Origin: Aquificaceae bacterium
GTDB lineage: Bacteria > Aquificota > Aquificia > Aquificales > Aquificaceae
Direction: 5' to 3'
Assembly (NCBI GenBank): GCA_015490105.1
Contig: WFYK01000038.1
Span: 1 to 10,700 of the forward strand
Length of the DNA: 10,700 nt
The notes under the pieces are model-generated. The model searched no databases. It was not told the origin of the DNA and was given only the letters and a program-made list of their open reading frames with translations. Both the position numbers and the translations under genes were made by a program. Positions 1-5,920 of this stretch are shown in pieces. How positions within the stretch are numbered: the stretch's first letter is position 1; every line of letters starts with the position of its first letter.

Positions 1-56
1 CCACCTCCGCCCTGATCCTCACCGCCCTGTTGAGCCTCCCTCTCCTCGTCAGCCAT
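1..56 (-). CDS. 5' end of a flagellar-operon gene, possibly fliL (truncated by the window edge)
   Basis: An ATG (54-56) lies 8 nt past the flgE stop and opens a minus-strand frame that stays open to the window edge. The 18 visible codons read MADEEREAQQGGEDQGGG, a charged Glu/Gln/Gly-rich start with no hydrophobic residues yet. FliL, a single-span inner-membrane protein near the stator, often has a short polar charged N-terminus before its membrane helix, and fliL commonly follows flgE (sometimes after motAB). The fliL name therefore rests mainly on position. No strong Shine-Dalgarno is visible in the short gap, so translation may be coupled to flgE. That this is a coding start is likely; the identity is a guess. 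Confidence 0.5.
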   Translation of the reverse strand, partial: MADEEREAQQGGEDQGGG

Positions 57-64
57 GGCTCTGA

Positions 65-1507
65 TTATCTAACAAGGTTCACAGTCTCGTCAAGTATAGT
101 GTTTGAAGTGGTTATAACCCTTGCGTTGGCTTGATAAGACCTTTGAGCGGTGATCAGGTTTATAAACTCTTTAGCCATATCCACGTTTGACATTTCGAGC
201 ATTCCCGATCTTATCTTCTCCGATCCTCCCGGCGTCATTATGGTGGGTGTAGTAATTGATGTGTACAAGTTAGCACCTTTCTTTATTAGCTCTTCCGTAT
301 CGGTAAACACCGCAACTGCAACCCTGTAAAGAGGTTTGGACTTCCCGTTAGAGTAAACACCCACCACAGCTCCGTCTTCCGAAAGAACGAAGACATCTAT
401 AAGATCCCCTTTGGTGTAGCCGTTTTGCTCCATAGTTACTACGAAGTCACCGGAGTATTGGTTTAAATAAGGTGATGGGATGGGATCTCCGTTTGCTACT
501 TCAGGACCTTCACCTAAAAGAAGTTTCACAATGTTATTCTCTCCAAATACGGCACCCACATTATTTTGAAAGTCATTATTAATGTTAGATACATCTAGGG
601 AGAAGTAATATGTACCTGTCTGTGCATCATATGTCATTGTATTTGTATCATATTGTAGATTTCCATATGCATCAAAACTTAAGTTTAAAGGAGAGAAAGG
701 AGGCAAAGGATCTCCTGGTTGTACTACATTTACTGTATTTCCTACCCAATCGACATATATAGTATCATTTTGATTTGTATTTCCATTCCAATCAATACCA
801 ATTTCATTCTCACTTAATATCGTAAGCATATATACTTCCCAAGTTCCGGTCCCTGTCTTTCTAAAGAACACATCAAGAGGGTAAGGATTTCCCAAGGAAT
901 CGTATACAGTTATGGTATACCTGTAGTGGTAGGTAGTAGGATCATTAGGATCAAAAGCGACGGATATAGGAGAGGCATCAGCATTTAAATTTGTAGGCTG
1001 AAGGAAGGATATAGTACTCACTGCTTGAGGTGGTAACTGTGTTTCTATCTTTATGTCTTCTGGACTTGTTCCAATCGTATTACCTTGTTCATCAACTTTA
1101 AAACCCTGCAACTTTAATCCTGCAGAGTTAACCATAAAACCGTCCCTGCTTATTCTGAACTGGCCGTCGCGGGTGTAGTATCTCGTTTGGGTTACAGGGT
1201 CATCAAGTATGAATAGGCCCCTTCCCTGAATTGCTAAGTCGGTGTTGATACCCGTTTGTTTGAAGTTTCCTATGGTCCAAAGTTTTTGTGTGCTGTCTAC
1301 CACTGCTCCGGCACCGTAGGTAGTTGACTTTAAGGTTCCCGTAACGGTGTTCAATCCTACTGTTACAGAAGATATCGCATCTTGAAAGATTGGTCTTTGA
1401 GCTTTGAATCCCACAGTATTGACGTTAGCCAAGTTGTCGGAGGTAACGTCTATCCAGAAGCGGGACGTGTCCAAGCCTGTTACTGCGTTGAAGAATCCCC
1501 TTATCAT
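65..1507 (-). CDS. flgE: Flagellar hook protein FlgE
   Basis: This 480-residue protein polymerises outside the cell into the hook, the universal joint between rod and filament. The N-terminus has the rod/hook signature (GLDTSRFWIDVTSDNLAN, about 11-28, then NTVGFKAQR). The C-terminus has the matching axial helix (SNVDMAKEFINLITAQRSYQ, about 440-459, then the NARVITTSNTILDE segment). These two ends form the coiled-coil D0/D1 core. The GRGLFIL...YTRDGQF segment near 95-117 is typical of the FlgE/F/G family. Residues of about 123-322 form the exposed domain, rich in Asn, Asp, Thr and Tyr. The length is in the normal FlgE range. The ATG overlaps the flgD TGA (ATGA), with GGAGGTG placed 7 nt upstream, so flgD and flgE are almost certainly co-translated. 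The DNA for the exposed domain is much more AT-rich than the ends. Confidence 0.95.
   Translation of the reverse strand: MIRGFFNAVTGLDTSRFWIDVTSDNLANVNTVGFKAQRPIFQDAISSVTVGLNTVTGTLKSTTYGAGAVVDSTQKLWTIGNFKQTGINTDLAIQGRGLFILDDPVTQTRYYTRDGQFRISRDGFMVNSAGLKLQGFKVDEQGNTIGTSPEDIKIETQLPPQAVSTISFLQPTNLNADASPISVAFDPNDPTTYHYRYTITVYDSLGNPYPLDVFFRKTGTGTWEVYMLTILSENEIGIDWNGNTNQNDTIYVDWVGNTVNVVQPGDPLPPFSPLNLSFDAYGNLQYDTNTMTYDAQTGTYYFSLDVSNINNDFQNNVGAVFGENNIVKLLLGEGPEVANGDPIPSPYLNQYSGDFVVTMEQNGYTKGDLIDVFVLSEDGAVVGVYSNGKSKPLYRVAVAVFTDTEELIKKGANLYTSITTPTIMTPGGSEKIRSGMLEMSNVDMAKEFINLITAQRSYQANARVITTSNTILDETVNLVR
541..1140. other. AT-rich segment covering the exposed domain of flgE
   Basis: By hand count these 600 bp have about 36% G+C, with individual 60-bp rows at 28-32% (601-660, 721-780, 781-840). 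Rows in the conserved ends of the same gene reach 50% (181-240) and 55% (1141-1200). The segment encodes about residues 123-322, the surface-exposed part of the hook protein. The contrast within one gene suggests that the middle was exchanged by recombination or evolves under different constraints. Asn/Tyr/Ile-rich composition of the protein explains some of the AT bias but may not explain all of it. Confidence 0.7.
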
Positions 1508-2175
1508 GACCCTTCACCTCCTGCTGTATAAAGGATCTTGGAAGCGGGCACCTGTCTGCCCGAAAGAAGGTCTAAAACCAGCTCTCCCTCCAGGACTCCC
1601 GCGGACTTTACCGTGTCTTTGTATCCTAAATTCCAATTAGTTAGCTCCGTATCCCCTTTGAAAACCTTAACGGTAAATTGGCCTCTGGGAAGGTCACTTA
1701 CATCGAGCTTGTTTAGACCCTTTACTAAATCCATCTCTATCTCCTTGATCACCTCTTCCCCGTCGTAAATCTTTACCGTGACGTTATCGACAAAGTCTCC
1801 TGAAACTATGTAATACTCGCTTTGGTTTAAGGTATCCAATAGATCTGACTGGAAAACAAAACTCTTTCCTATGAGGCTCAAGGTTTGCATGAAGGTAAAC
1901 TGGTTCATCCAGGCTTTGAAGTCTTCCATAAAGCTTTTCACTTCGTTGAAGAACCTTATCTGGTTTAATCTGACCATGTCCTCAAGGGATTTAGAAAGAT
2001 CCTGCTGGTTGAAGGGATCTTGGTATCTCAAGGTTTCAAGGTATATCTTCAGAAAGTCCGAAGAAGACATGGTGTCCACCGACTGAACGTAATCGGGACC
2101 AACTATCTTGGGATCTGGCGGAGTTACGTTGTATCTGTCCGCATTTCTGTCTGTGAAGATCCCCGCGTCCATCAT
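1504..2175 (-). CDS. flgD: Hook-capping protein FlgD
   Basis: FlgD is exported and forms the temporary cap under which FlgE subunits assemble. The conserved N-terminal motif is clear: DFLKIYLETLRYQDPFNQQD followed by LEDMVRLNQIRFFNEV, matching the family pattern of FL.LL..QL..QDP and a Q/N-rich helix. It covers about residues 40-80. The rest, about 105-220, fits the FlgD tudor/FnIII-like domains (YYIVSGDFVDNVTVKIYDG, LPRGQFTVKVFKGD). I chose the ATG at 2175 (223 aa). It overlaps the TGA of the upstream AbrB-type gene and has AGGGGTGA 6 nt upstream (2182-2189). A second ATG at 2172 and a GTG at 2181 are alternatives. Its coupling to an antitoxin-like gene instead of fliK is unusual. Confidence 0.93.
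   Translation of the reverse strand: MMDAGIFTDRNADRYNVTPPDPKIVGPDYVQSVDTMSSSDFLKIYLETLRYQDPFNQQDLSKSLEDMVRLNQIRFFNEVKSFMEDFKAWMNQFTFMQTLSLIGKSFVFQSDLLDTLNQSEYYIVSGDFVDNVTVKIYDGEEVIKEIEMDLVKGLNKLDVSDLPRGQFTVKVFKGDTELTNWNLGYKDTVKSAGVLEGELVLDLLSGRQVPASKILYTAGGEGS
1515..1521 (-). promoter_or_regulatory. Shine-Dalgarno site of flgE
   Basis: GGAGGTG on the minus strand lies within the last codons of flgD and ends 7 nt before the flgE ATG. It is a near-perfect complement to the 16S rRNA tail and supports this start codon. Confidence 0.85.
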
Positions 2176-2429
2176 TTCCACTCACCCCTTCTTTTCTTAA
2201 GCTCTTCCGCAAGAACCTCTCCGAAGCTCTTTTGAGCTTCCTTAGATTGTGCCTTCTCTTTTGCAAGGCTACCTTTAAGGTCGTATATACGCTTTCCTTT
2301 CCTTAGAACTATCTCTCCTTCCTTTACTTCAACCTTTAAAACGTCTCCTTCCTTTACACCCAACTTCTTCCTTACATCGCTGGGCAAGGCTATCAAGCCC
2401 CTTGCCATCACCTTAACGATCTCATCCAT
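2172..2429 (-). CDS. AbrB/MazE-type DNA-binding protein, candidate VapB antitoxin
   Basis: This small protein (85 aa) has a SpoVT/AbrB swapped-hairpin DNA-binding domain at about residues 4-46. The family signature is plain: KVMARGLIALPSDVRKKLGV, then KEGDVLKVEVKEGEIVLRKG. Proteins of this type are dimeric repressors; in vapBC and mazEF loci they bind the operon promoter and their C-terminal tail wraps around and blocks the toxin. The tail here (about 47-85) is highly charged and helix-prone, as expected for a toxin-binding segment. A PIN-domain gene starts 96 bp away on the opposite strand, suggesting a toxin partner, although usual vapBC pairs are co-directional. The gene ends in an ATGA overlap with flgD, so it is the first gene of the hook operon. 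No Shine-Dalgarno precedes its ATG. The family call is firm; pairing with the PIN protein is inference. Confidence 0.88.
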   Translation of the reverse strand: MDEIVKVMARGLIALPSDVRKKLGVKEGDVLKVEVKEGEIVLRKGKRIYDLKGSLAKEKAQSKEAQKSFGEVLAEELKKRRGEWK

Positions 2430-2441
2430 GGCTATGTATAA

Positions 2442-2468
2442 ATATCGGCACCTGTCAAAATTTTTTCA
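2442..2468 (-). promoter_or_regulatory. Candidate sigma-28 (FliA) promoter for the AbrB-type gene, flgD and flgE
   Basis: Reading on the minus strand, TGAAAAAA (2461-2468), an 11-nt spacer and GCCGATAT (2442-2449) match the flagellar sigma-28 consensus TAAAGTTT-N11-GCCGATAA. The -10 matches at 7 of 8 positions and the spacing is exact; the -35 matches T.AA of its core. Transcription would start about 5-6 nt before the ATG at 2429, giving a near-leaderless mRNA and explaining the absence of a Shine-Dalgarno. A sigma-70 reading (TTGAAA, 17 nt, GATATT) overlaps it and fits less well. Confidence 0.55.
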
Positions 2469-2482
2469 ATCTCAAAAACCAA

Positions 2483-2500
2483 AAAATGTATTGACATTTT
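2483..2500. repeat. Inverted repeat (7+7 bp) in the divergent control region, candidate operator
   Basis: AAAATGT (2483-2489) and ACATTTT (2494-2500) are perfect inverted repeats separated by ATTG. The right arm overlaps a perfect TTGACA (2491-2496), a possible -35 for the plus-strand PIN gene. A second inverted pair, TGTCAAA (2453-2459) and TTTGACA (2507-2513), flanks it at nearly symmetric distances. AbrB/MazE-type antitoxins commonly bind palindromes at their own promoters, so this is a plausible autoregulatory site controlling both directions. Function is inferred only. Confidence 0.45.
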
Positions 2501-2525
2501 CGGATGTTTGACAAAATTAAGGTGT

Positions 2526-2921
2526 ATGAAACTTCTTGACACTTCCGTGCTTATAGAGTTCTTTTCAGGAGACGAGGAGAGGATAGAGAAGATAGATGAT
2601 CTTTTCAGGGAGTTGGAAAAACAAAAGGAAAAGCTCCTGATTACAGAGGAGGTGGTTATCGAGCTTGCCTACTACCTTGAGCTTGTCTACGGATGGGAGA
2701 GGGAAGTAGTTGTGGAGGTTCTTGAAACGATCTTGACAGACAGCCTCTTTAGTGTAGAAGACAGGGACATTCTCTACGAAGCCCTTAAGGTTTACTCAAA
2801 TACGAAGGCTCAGTTTATAGACGCTCTTAAAGTAGCTAAAGCTAAGAGAAGGAAGGTAAACGAGGTGGTTAGCCTTACCAAACGTTTTGAAAAGCTTGGT
2901 ATGAAAGTTATCAAGCCGTAA
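2526..2921 (+). CDS. VapC-like PIN-domain protein, candidate toxin ribonuclease
   Basis: A 131-residue PIN-domain protein from ATG 2526. PIN toxins are Mg2+-dependent endoribonucleases that cut tRNA, rRNA or mRNA using a cluster of acidic residues. The first acid is in MKLLDTSVLIEFF (D5), the second in EEVVIELAYYLE (E46), and the third in AQFIDALKVAKAK (D99). The usual fourth acid, in a motif like TFDKDF, is replaced: SLTKRFEKLG has T118. The ATG was chosen because it opens directly into the first PIN strand. AAGGTG sits only 1 nt upstream, too close to be an ideal ribosome site. A TTG at 2508 would add six residues. It diverges from the AbrB-type gene and overlaps the end of fliI by 11 bp, so it sits alone on this strand within the flagellar block. 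Toxin activity is inferred. Confidence 0.82.
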   Translation: MKLLDTSVLIEFFSGDEERIEKIDDLFRELEKQKEKLLITEEVVIELAYYLELVYGWEREVVVEVLETILTDSLFSVEDRDILYEALKVYSNTKAQFIDALKVAKAKRRKVNEVVSLTKRFEKLGMKVIKP

Positions 2922-4194
2922 GTATGCTGTAGAGGTTTTTGAGACTGTTTAGACTCTCCTCGAAAGAGACTCCCTTTCTATAGTCTTGCTTGAAGAAGTT
3001 ATCTATGTGTTCCTTGTATTCAAGGACCTTATCTACCGCGGGGTTAGATCCTTTCCTGTAGAGACCGAGATTTACCAGATCTTCCATAGATTCGAAGGAA
3101 CTCAGAAGCTCCCTTACATACATGGCCATCTTCAAGTGCTCTTCTGAGACGAGTTTGGGCATAAGTCTTGAGAGACTCCTTACAGGATCTATGGCAGGGA
3201 AAAGACCTGCGTTTGCCCTTTTTCGGGAAAGAATTATATGACCGTCGAATACACCTACGAGAGAGTCCGCTACAGGATCAAGGCTTATATCATCCCCTTC
3301 CACGAGAACGCTGAATATACCCGTTATACTACCTGCGTTAGAGAAGTTCCCACAGCTTTCCACTATCCTTGTCATCATGTGAAAAACCGAAGGAGTGTAG
3401 CCTTTTAGTGTCGGAGGTTCACCTGCAGCAAGACCTATCTCCCTCTGGGCCATGGCAAAACGCGTTATGGAATCCATAAGAAGTAAAACGTCTGCTCCTT
3501 TCTTGGCAAAGTATCTTGCGTGAACGATGGCACTGAGCGCACCCTTAACTTTAACTACGGGAGGCTGATCCGCTGTAGAAACAACGACGATACTTCTCTT
3601 TAACCCTTCTCCCAGAACGTCTTCTACGAACTCTCTTACTTCCCTTCCCCTTTCCCCTATGAGGGCCAAAACGACAACATCCGCATCGCTGAAGTTGGTT
3701 ATCATTCCCAAAAGCGTGCTCTTTCCGACACCCGCCCCCGCAAATATACCTACTTTTTGACCTTTCCCTAAGGTCAGCAAGGCGTTTATGGATCTTACCC
3801 CCGTATCAAAGACTTCCCTTATCCTTTCTCTTTCGAGTGGATTTATGGTTTCAAGCTCTATAGGAGCTCTTTCCTGGGTTAGGATCTCTTCCCCGTCAAG
3901 AGGTTTCCCGAAAGGATCTACGACCTTTCCCAGGAGTTCCTCACCCACCAAGGTATTTACTGGCTCGTGCTTTATAAGAACGAGATCCCCGGGCTTTATA
4001 CCCGCGAGGCTCCCGTAGGGCATGATTATGCACCTTTCTTCGTTAAACCCTATGACCTCACCGTATATCCTCTGTCCTGAGGAAGGAACTATTTCAACCA
4101 GATCTCCCGTGGCACCGCCGGGGTTGTAAGCTTCTAAATATATACCGCTAACCTTGAGAACCTTTCCGTAAATCTTGAGACCCTTTAAATTCAC
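2911..4194 (-). CDS. fliI: Flagellum-specific export ATPase FliI
   Basis: FliI is the hexameric ATPase at the cytoplasmic face of the flagellar type III export gate and belongs to the F1-beta-like family. The 427 residues include an N-terminal barrel (about 5-95, KIYGKVLKVSG onward) and a Walker A motif GAGVGKST (153-160). ERGREVREF (181-189) and the Walker B region LLLMDSITRFAMAQREIG (237-254) follow. EGDDISLDPVAD (299-310) and the RANAGLFPAIDP loop (326-337) are also family-typical, and length is normal. The start is GTG at 4194, with AGAGGTGA 6 nt upstream inside fliH; the reading frames of fliH and fliI overlap by 47 nt. Its 3' end overlaps the convergent PIN gene by 11 bp. fliJ does not follow it here. 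Confidence 0.96.
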   Translation of the reverse strand: MNLKGLKIYGKVLKVSGIYLEAYNPGGATGDLVEIVPSSGQRIYGEVIGFNEERCIIMPYGSLAGIKPGDLVLIKHEPVNTLVGEELLGKVVDPFGKPLDGEEILTQERAPIELETINPLERERIREVFDTGVRSINALLTLGKGQKVGIFAGAGVGKSTLLGMITNFSDADVVVLALIGERGREVREFVEDVLGEGLKRSIVVVSTADQPPVVKVKGALSAIVHARYFAKKGADVLLLMDSITRFAMAQREIGLAAGEPPTLKGYTPSVFHMMTRIVESCGNFSNAGSITGIFSVLVEGDDISLDPVADSLVGVFDGHIILSRKRANAGLFPAIDPVRSLSRLMPKLVSEEHLKMAMYVRELLSSFESMEDLVNLGLYRKGSNPAVDKVLEYKEHIDNFFKQDYRKGVSFEESLNSLKNLYSILTA

Positions 4195-4894
4195 GCGCGA
4201 TCACCTCTTTGACTACGGTATCTGCGATTTCCCGGTGATTTCTTTCTATTAAAAACTTGGGTGTTTCCAGTTTTATTTCTCCTCTCATGAGTGTTTCATC
4301 TTCTCTTATATCCAGATCTATTTCCCCGTAAAGGTCGGCCTTCCCAAAAAATTCTTCCACTATCTTTCTATCTTTTGGGTTTACTACTACCTTTAAATAA
4401 CCCTTAAGCTCAAACTCCGAGCGAAAGATCTCTTCGAGGAGCTTCTCTACGAGATCCTCCTTTGGGATCTCGTCTGAGAGCAGGAATTCTTTTACCGCTT
4501 CTTTGCCTATAATAAGAAAGCTCTTTTTAAGCTGAGCGAATATCTCCTCTTTGCAGTTATTGAGAGAATCCACAATTTGAGTGCGTATGTTTTCGAGGGC
4601 CGTTTTTTCGGATTTCAAATTTTCTACCTGCGACTTTAGATCCTCAATTTGCTGATCTCTTAGGGAAAGTTCAGCTTTTAGGTTTTCGATCTCCTGAAGG
4701 AGTTTCTTTCTTTCCTCTTGTGCTTCGGTGAGTTTGAAATTCAAAGACTTTACCTGAGCTTCCAAGTTTTCCTTTTGGGCTTTCAGTCGGGATATTTCCT
4801 CTTGGAGTTTTAGCCTTTCCGCCTCTTTTACGAACTTTTCTCCGTCCTCCTCCTCTTGGCTTTTTCCGAACAGAGGTTTAAACCTTTTATACAT
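4148..4894 (-). CDS. fliH: Flagellar export regulator FliH
   Basis: FliH dimers bind FliI and hold it in check, and anchor it to the export gate and C-ring. The 248-residue protein begins with a basic segment, then a long Lys/Glu/Leu heptad region of about 25-110 that should form a coiled coil. A C-terminal globular domain of about 115-235 resembles FliH/YscL. It includes a GYLKVVVNPKD stretch, then EIDLDIREDETLMRGEIKLE and HREIADTVVKEV. Sequence conservation in this family is low, so position between fliG and fliI is important support. ATG 4894 was chosen because GGCGGTGA lies 8 nt upstream; GTG 4906 would add four residues. It overlaps fliG by 8 nt. Its last 15 codons or so lie within fliI in another frame. 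Confidence 0.9.
   Translation of the reverse strand: MYKRFKPLFGKSQEEEDGEKFVKEAERLKLQEEISRLKAQKENLEAQVKSLNFKLTEAQEERKKLLQEIENLKAELSLRDQQIEDLKSQVENLKSEKTALENIRTQIVDSLNNCKEEIFAQLKKSFLIIGKEAVKEFLLSDEIPKEDLVEKLLEEIFRSEFELKGYLKVVVNPKDRKIVEEFFGKADLYGEIDLDIREDETLMRGEIKLETPKFLIERNHREIADTVVKEVIAREFKGSQDLRKGSQG
4153..4186. repeat. Short direct repeat (12 of 13 bases) inside the fliH/fliI overlap
   Basis: On the minus strand AAAGGGTCTCAAG (4174-4186) recurs as AAAGGTTCTCAAG (4153-4165), offset by 21 nt, which is seven codons. In the fliH frame it encodes two KGSQ units at the very C-terminus; in the fliI frame it encodes KGLK and KVLK in the first strand of the barrel. It looks like a small ancient duplication within dual-coding DNA, or chance. 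Confidence 0.5.
4201..4208 (-). promoter_or_regulatory. Shine-Dalgarno site of fliI
   Basis: AGAGGTGA on the minus strand, within fliH, sits 6 nt before the GTG at 4194. It supports this start despite the long overlap with fliH and points to translational coupling. Confidence 0.75.
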
Positions 4895-5894
4895 AAGCTT
4901 CTTCACCGCCTATGTCGATTTTTCCTTCGTCTACGAGCTTCCTTATGACTGCAACCACCTGCTTTTGAGCCTTTTCGACGTCTGACTTCTTGACAGGTCC
5001 GAGAGCTTCCATGTCCTCTTGCATTATCTTCGCAGCCCTCTTGGACATGTTGGAGAAGAACTTTTCTTTAATGTCGTCGGGAGCTCCTTTGAGAGCAACT
5101 ATGAGCGTATTTTTATCCACTGCCTTTAAGATCTCGATAATAGCTCTGTTGTCGAGTTTTCTTATGTCCTCGAAGGTGAACATCTTCTCCCTTATCTTCT
5201 CTTCAAGGGTAGGATCCTCTTCTCCTATCTTCCTGAGCAAGGCTTCCGCACTTTCCTTATCGAGAAGGTTCATAAGCTCCGCCGCTATAGCAACGCCCTC
5301 CTGTTTTTTAATCCCTCCGCCAACCCCCAAAGCTTTTATTTCTTCCGTAATGGTTTCTATTAACTGCCTCAAATACTGAGGTGATACGTTTTCTAAGGTG
5401 GCTATCCGCTTTACCACCTCATACCTTAGATTTTCCGGAAGCCACTGGAGGATATCCGCTGCCTTTCTGGGAGAGAGTTGGGACAGAAGGACCGCTATCG
5501 TTTGAGGGTGCTCGTTCTTTATTAAGCCTACTAAAATACGGGTGTCTATCTTTTCGAGCTGTTCTAAACCTTCCGCTACGCCGACGGTTCCTATCAAGCT
5601 CCTTATTCTTTCGTAAACCTCAGGGGGTAGAACACCCTGAAGTTGCTCCAAGAGGGTCTCTAAGTTCGAGTATTGGGTAGCCACTATGTTGAAGTCTTCG
5701 AGAAATTCCTTTACCGCCTCCTCTATATCGTGGGTGGTGAGATCCTTTAGCCTCGCTGCGGTGAGAAAGATCTTTTGAATCTCCTCCTCGGTTAGTTCTT
5801 TCAGTATCTTGGCAGCAACATCAGGTGGCATGGACATTAAAAGAACCGCAGCCTTCTCCGTCCTTGAAAGTTGTCTCTCCGTAATTTCAGCCAT
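4887..5894 (-). CDS. fliG: Flagellar motor switch protein FliG
   Basis: FliG is the C-ring protein on which the stators act to produce torque and switch direction. The 335 residues show the N-terminal FliF-binding domain (RTEKAAVLLMSMPPDVAAKI, 11-30), the middle domain with the diagnostic EHPQT (128-132), and a Gly-rich hinge (GVGGG, 190-194). MFTFEDI (238-244) and a charged C-terminal torque helix of about 278-315 (FSNMSKRAAKIMQEDMEALG) complete the protein. Length is typical. ATG 5894 is the natural start, aligned with family N-termini. AAGAAG abuts it, too close for a standard ribosome site. It is the first gene of fliG-fliH-fliI, and its start is only 26 bp from that of the divergent glycosyltransferase gene. 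Confidence 0.97.
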   Translation of the reverse strand: MAEITERQLSRTEKAAVLLMSMPPDVAAKILKELTEEEIQKIFLTAARLKDLTTHDIEEAVKEFLEDFNIVATQYSNLETLLEQLQGVLPPEVYERIRSLIGTVGVAEGLEQLEKIDTRILVGLIKNEHPQTIAVLLSQLSPRKAADILQWLPENLRYEVVKRIATLENVSPQYLRQLIETITEEIKALGVGGGIKKQEGVAIAAELMNLLDKESAEALLRKIGEEDPTLEEKIREKMFTFEDIRKLDNRAIIEILKAVDKNTLIVALKGAPDDIKEKFFSNMSKRAAKIMQEDMEALGPVKKSDVEKAQKQVVAVIRKLVDEGKIDIGGEEAYV

Positions 5895-5920
5895 CTTCTT
5901 AACTAAAATATAAGCGTTTT
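5895..5920. promoter_or_regulatory. Ultra-short divergent promoter region, fliG and glycosyltransferase gene
   Basis: Only 26 bp separate the two start codons. The region holds overlapping -10-like hexamers: TATAAG on the plus strand (5909-5914) and TATATT on the minus strand (5907-5912). Neither has a clear -35, which would have to lie inside the opposite gene. Transcription from TATAAG would begin at about the ATG at 5921; from TATATT it would begin about 5-6 nt before the ATG at 5894. Both mRNAs would therefore be nearly leaderless. This is read from spacing alone. Confidence 0.4.

Noticed and set aside
2036..2266. Minus-strand open frame spanning the AbrB-type gene and flgD
   Set aside because: It is out of frame with two genes supported by clear family motifs and has no ribosome site of its own.
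2508..2525. TTG start adding six residues to the PIN protein
   Set aside because: The added residues precede the first PIN strand, lack a ribosome site and overlap a likely operator arm (TTTGACA); kept only as an alternative.
4990..5379. Long plus-strand open frame opposite fliG (129 codons)
   Set aside because: Ser/Leu-rich translation typical of an antisense shadow; fliG is strongly conserved on the other strand and no ribosome site or homology is seen.
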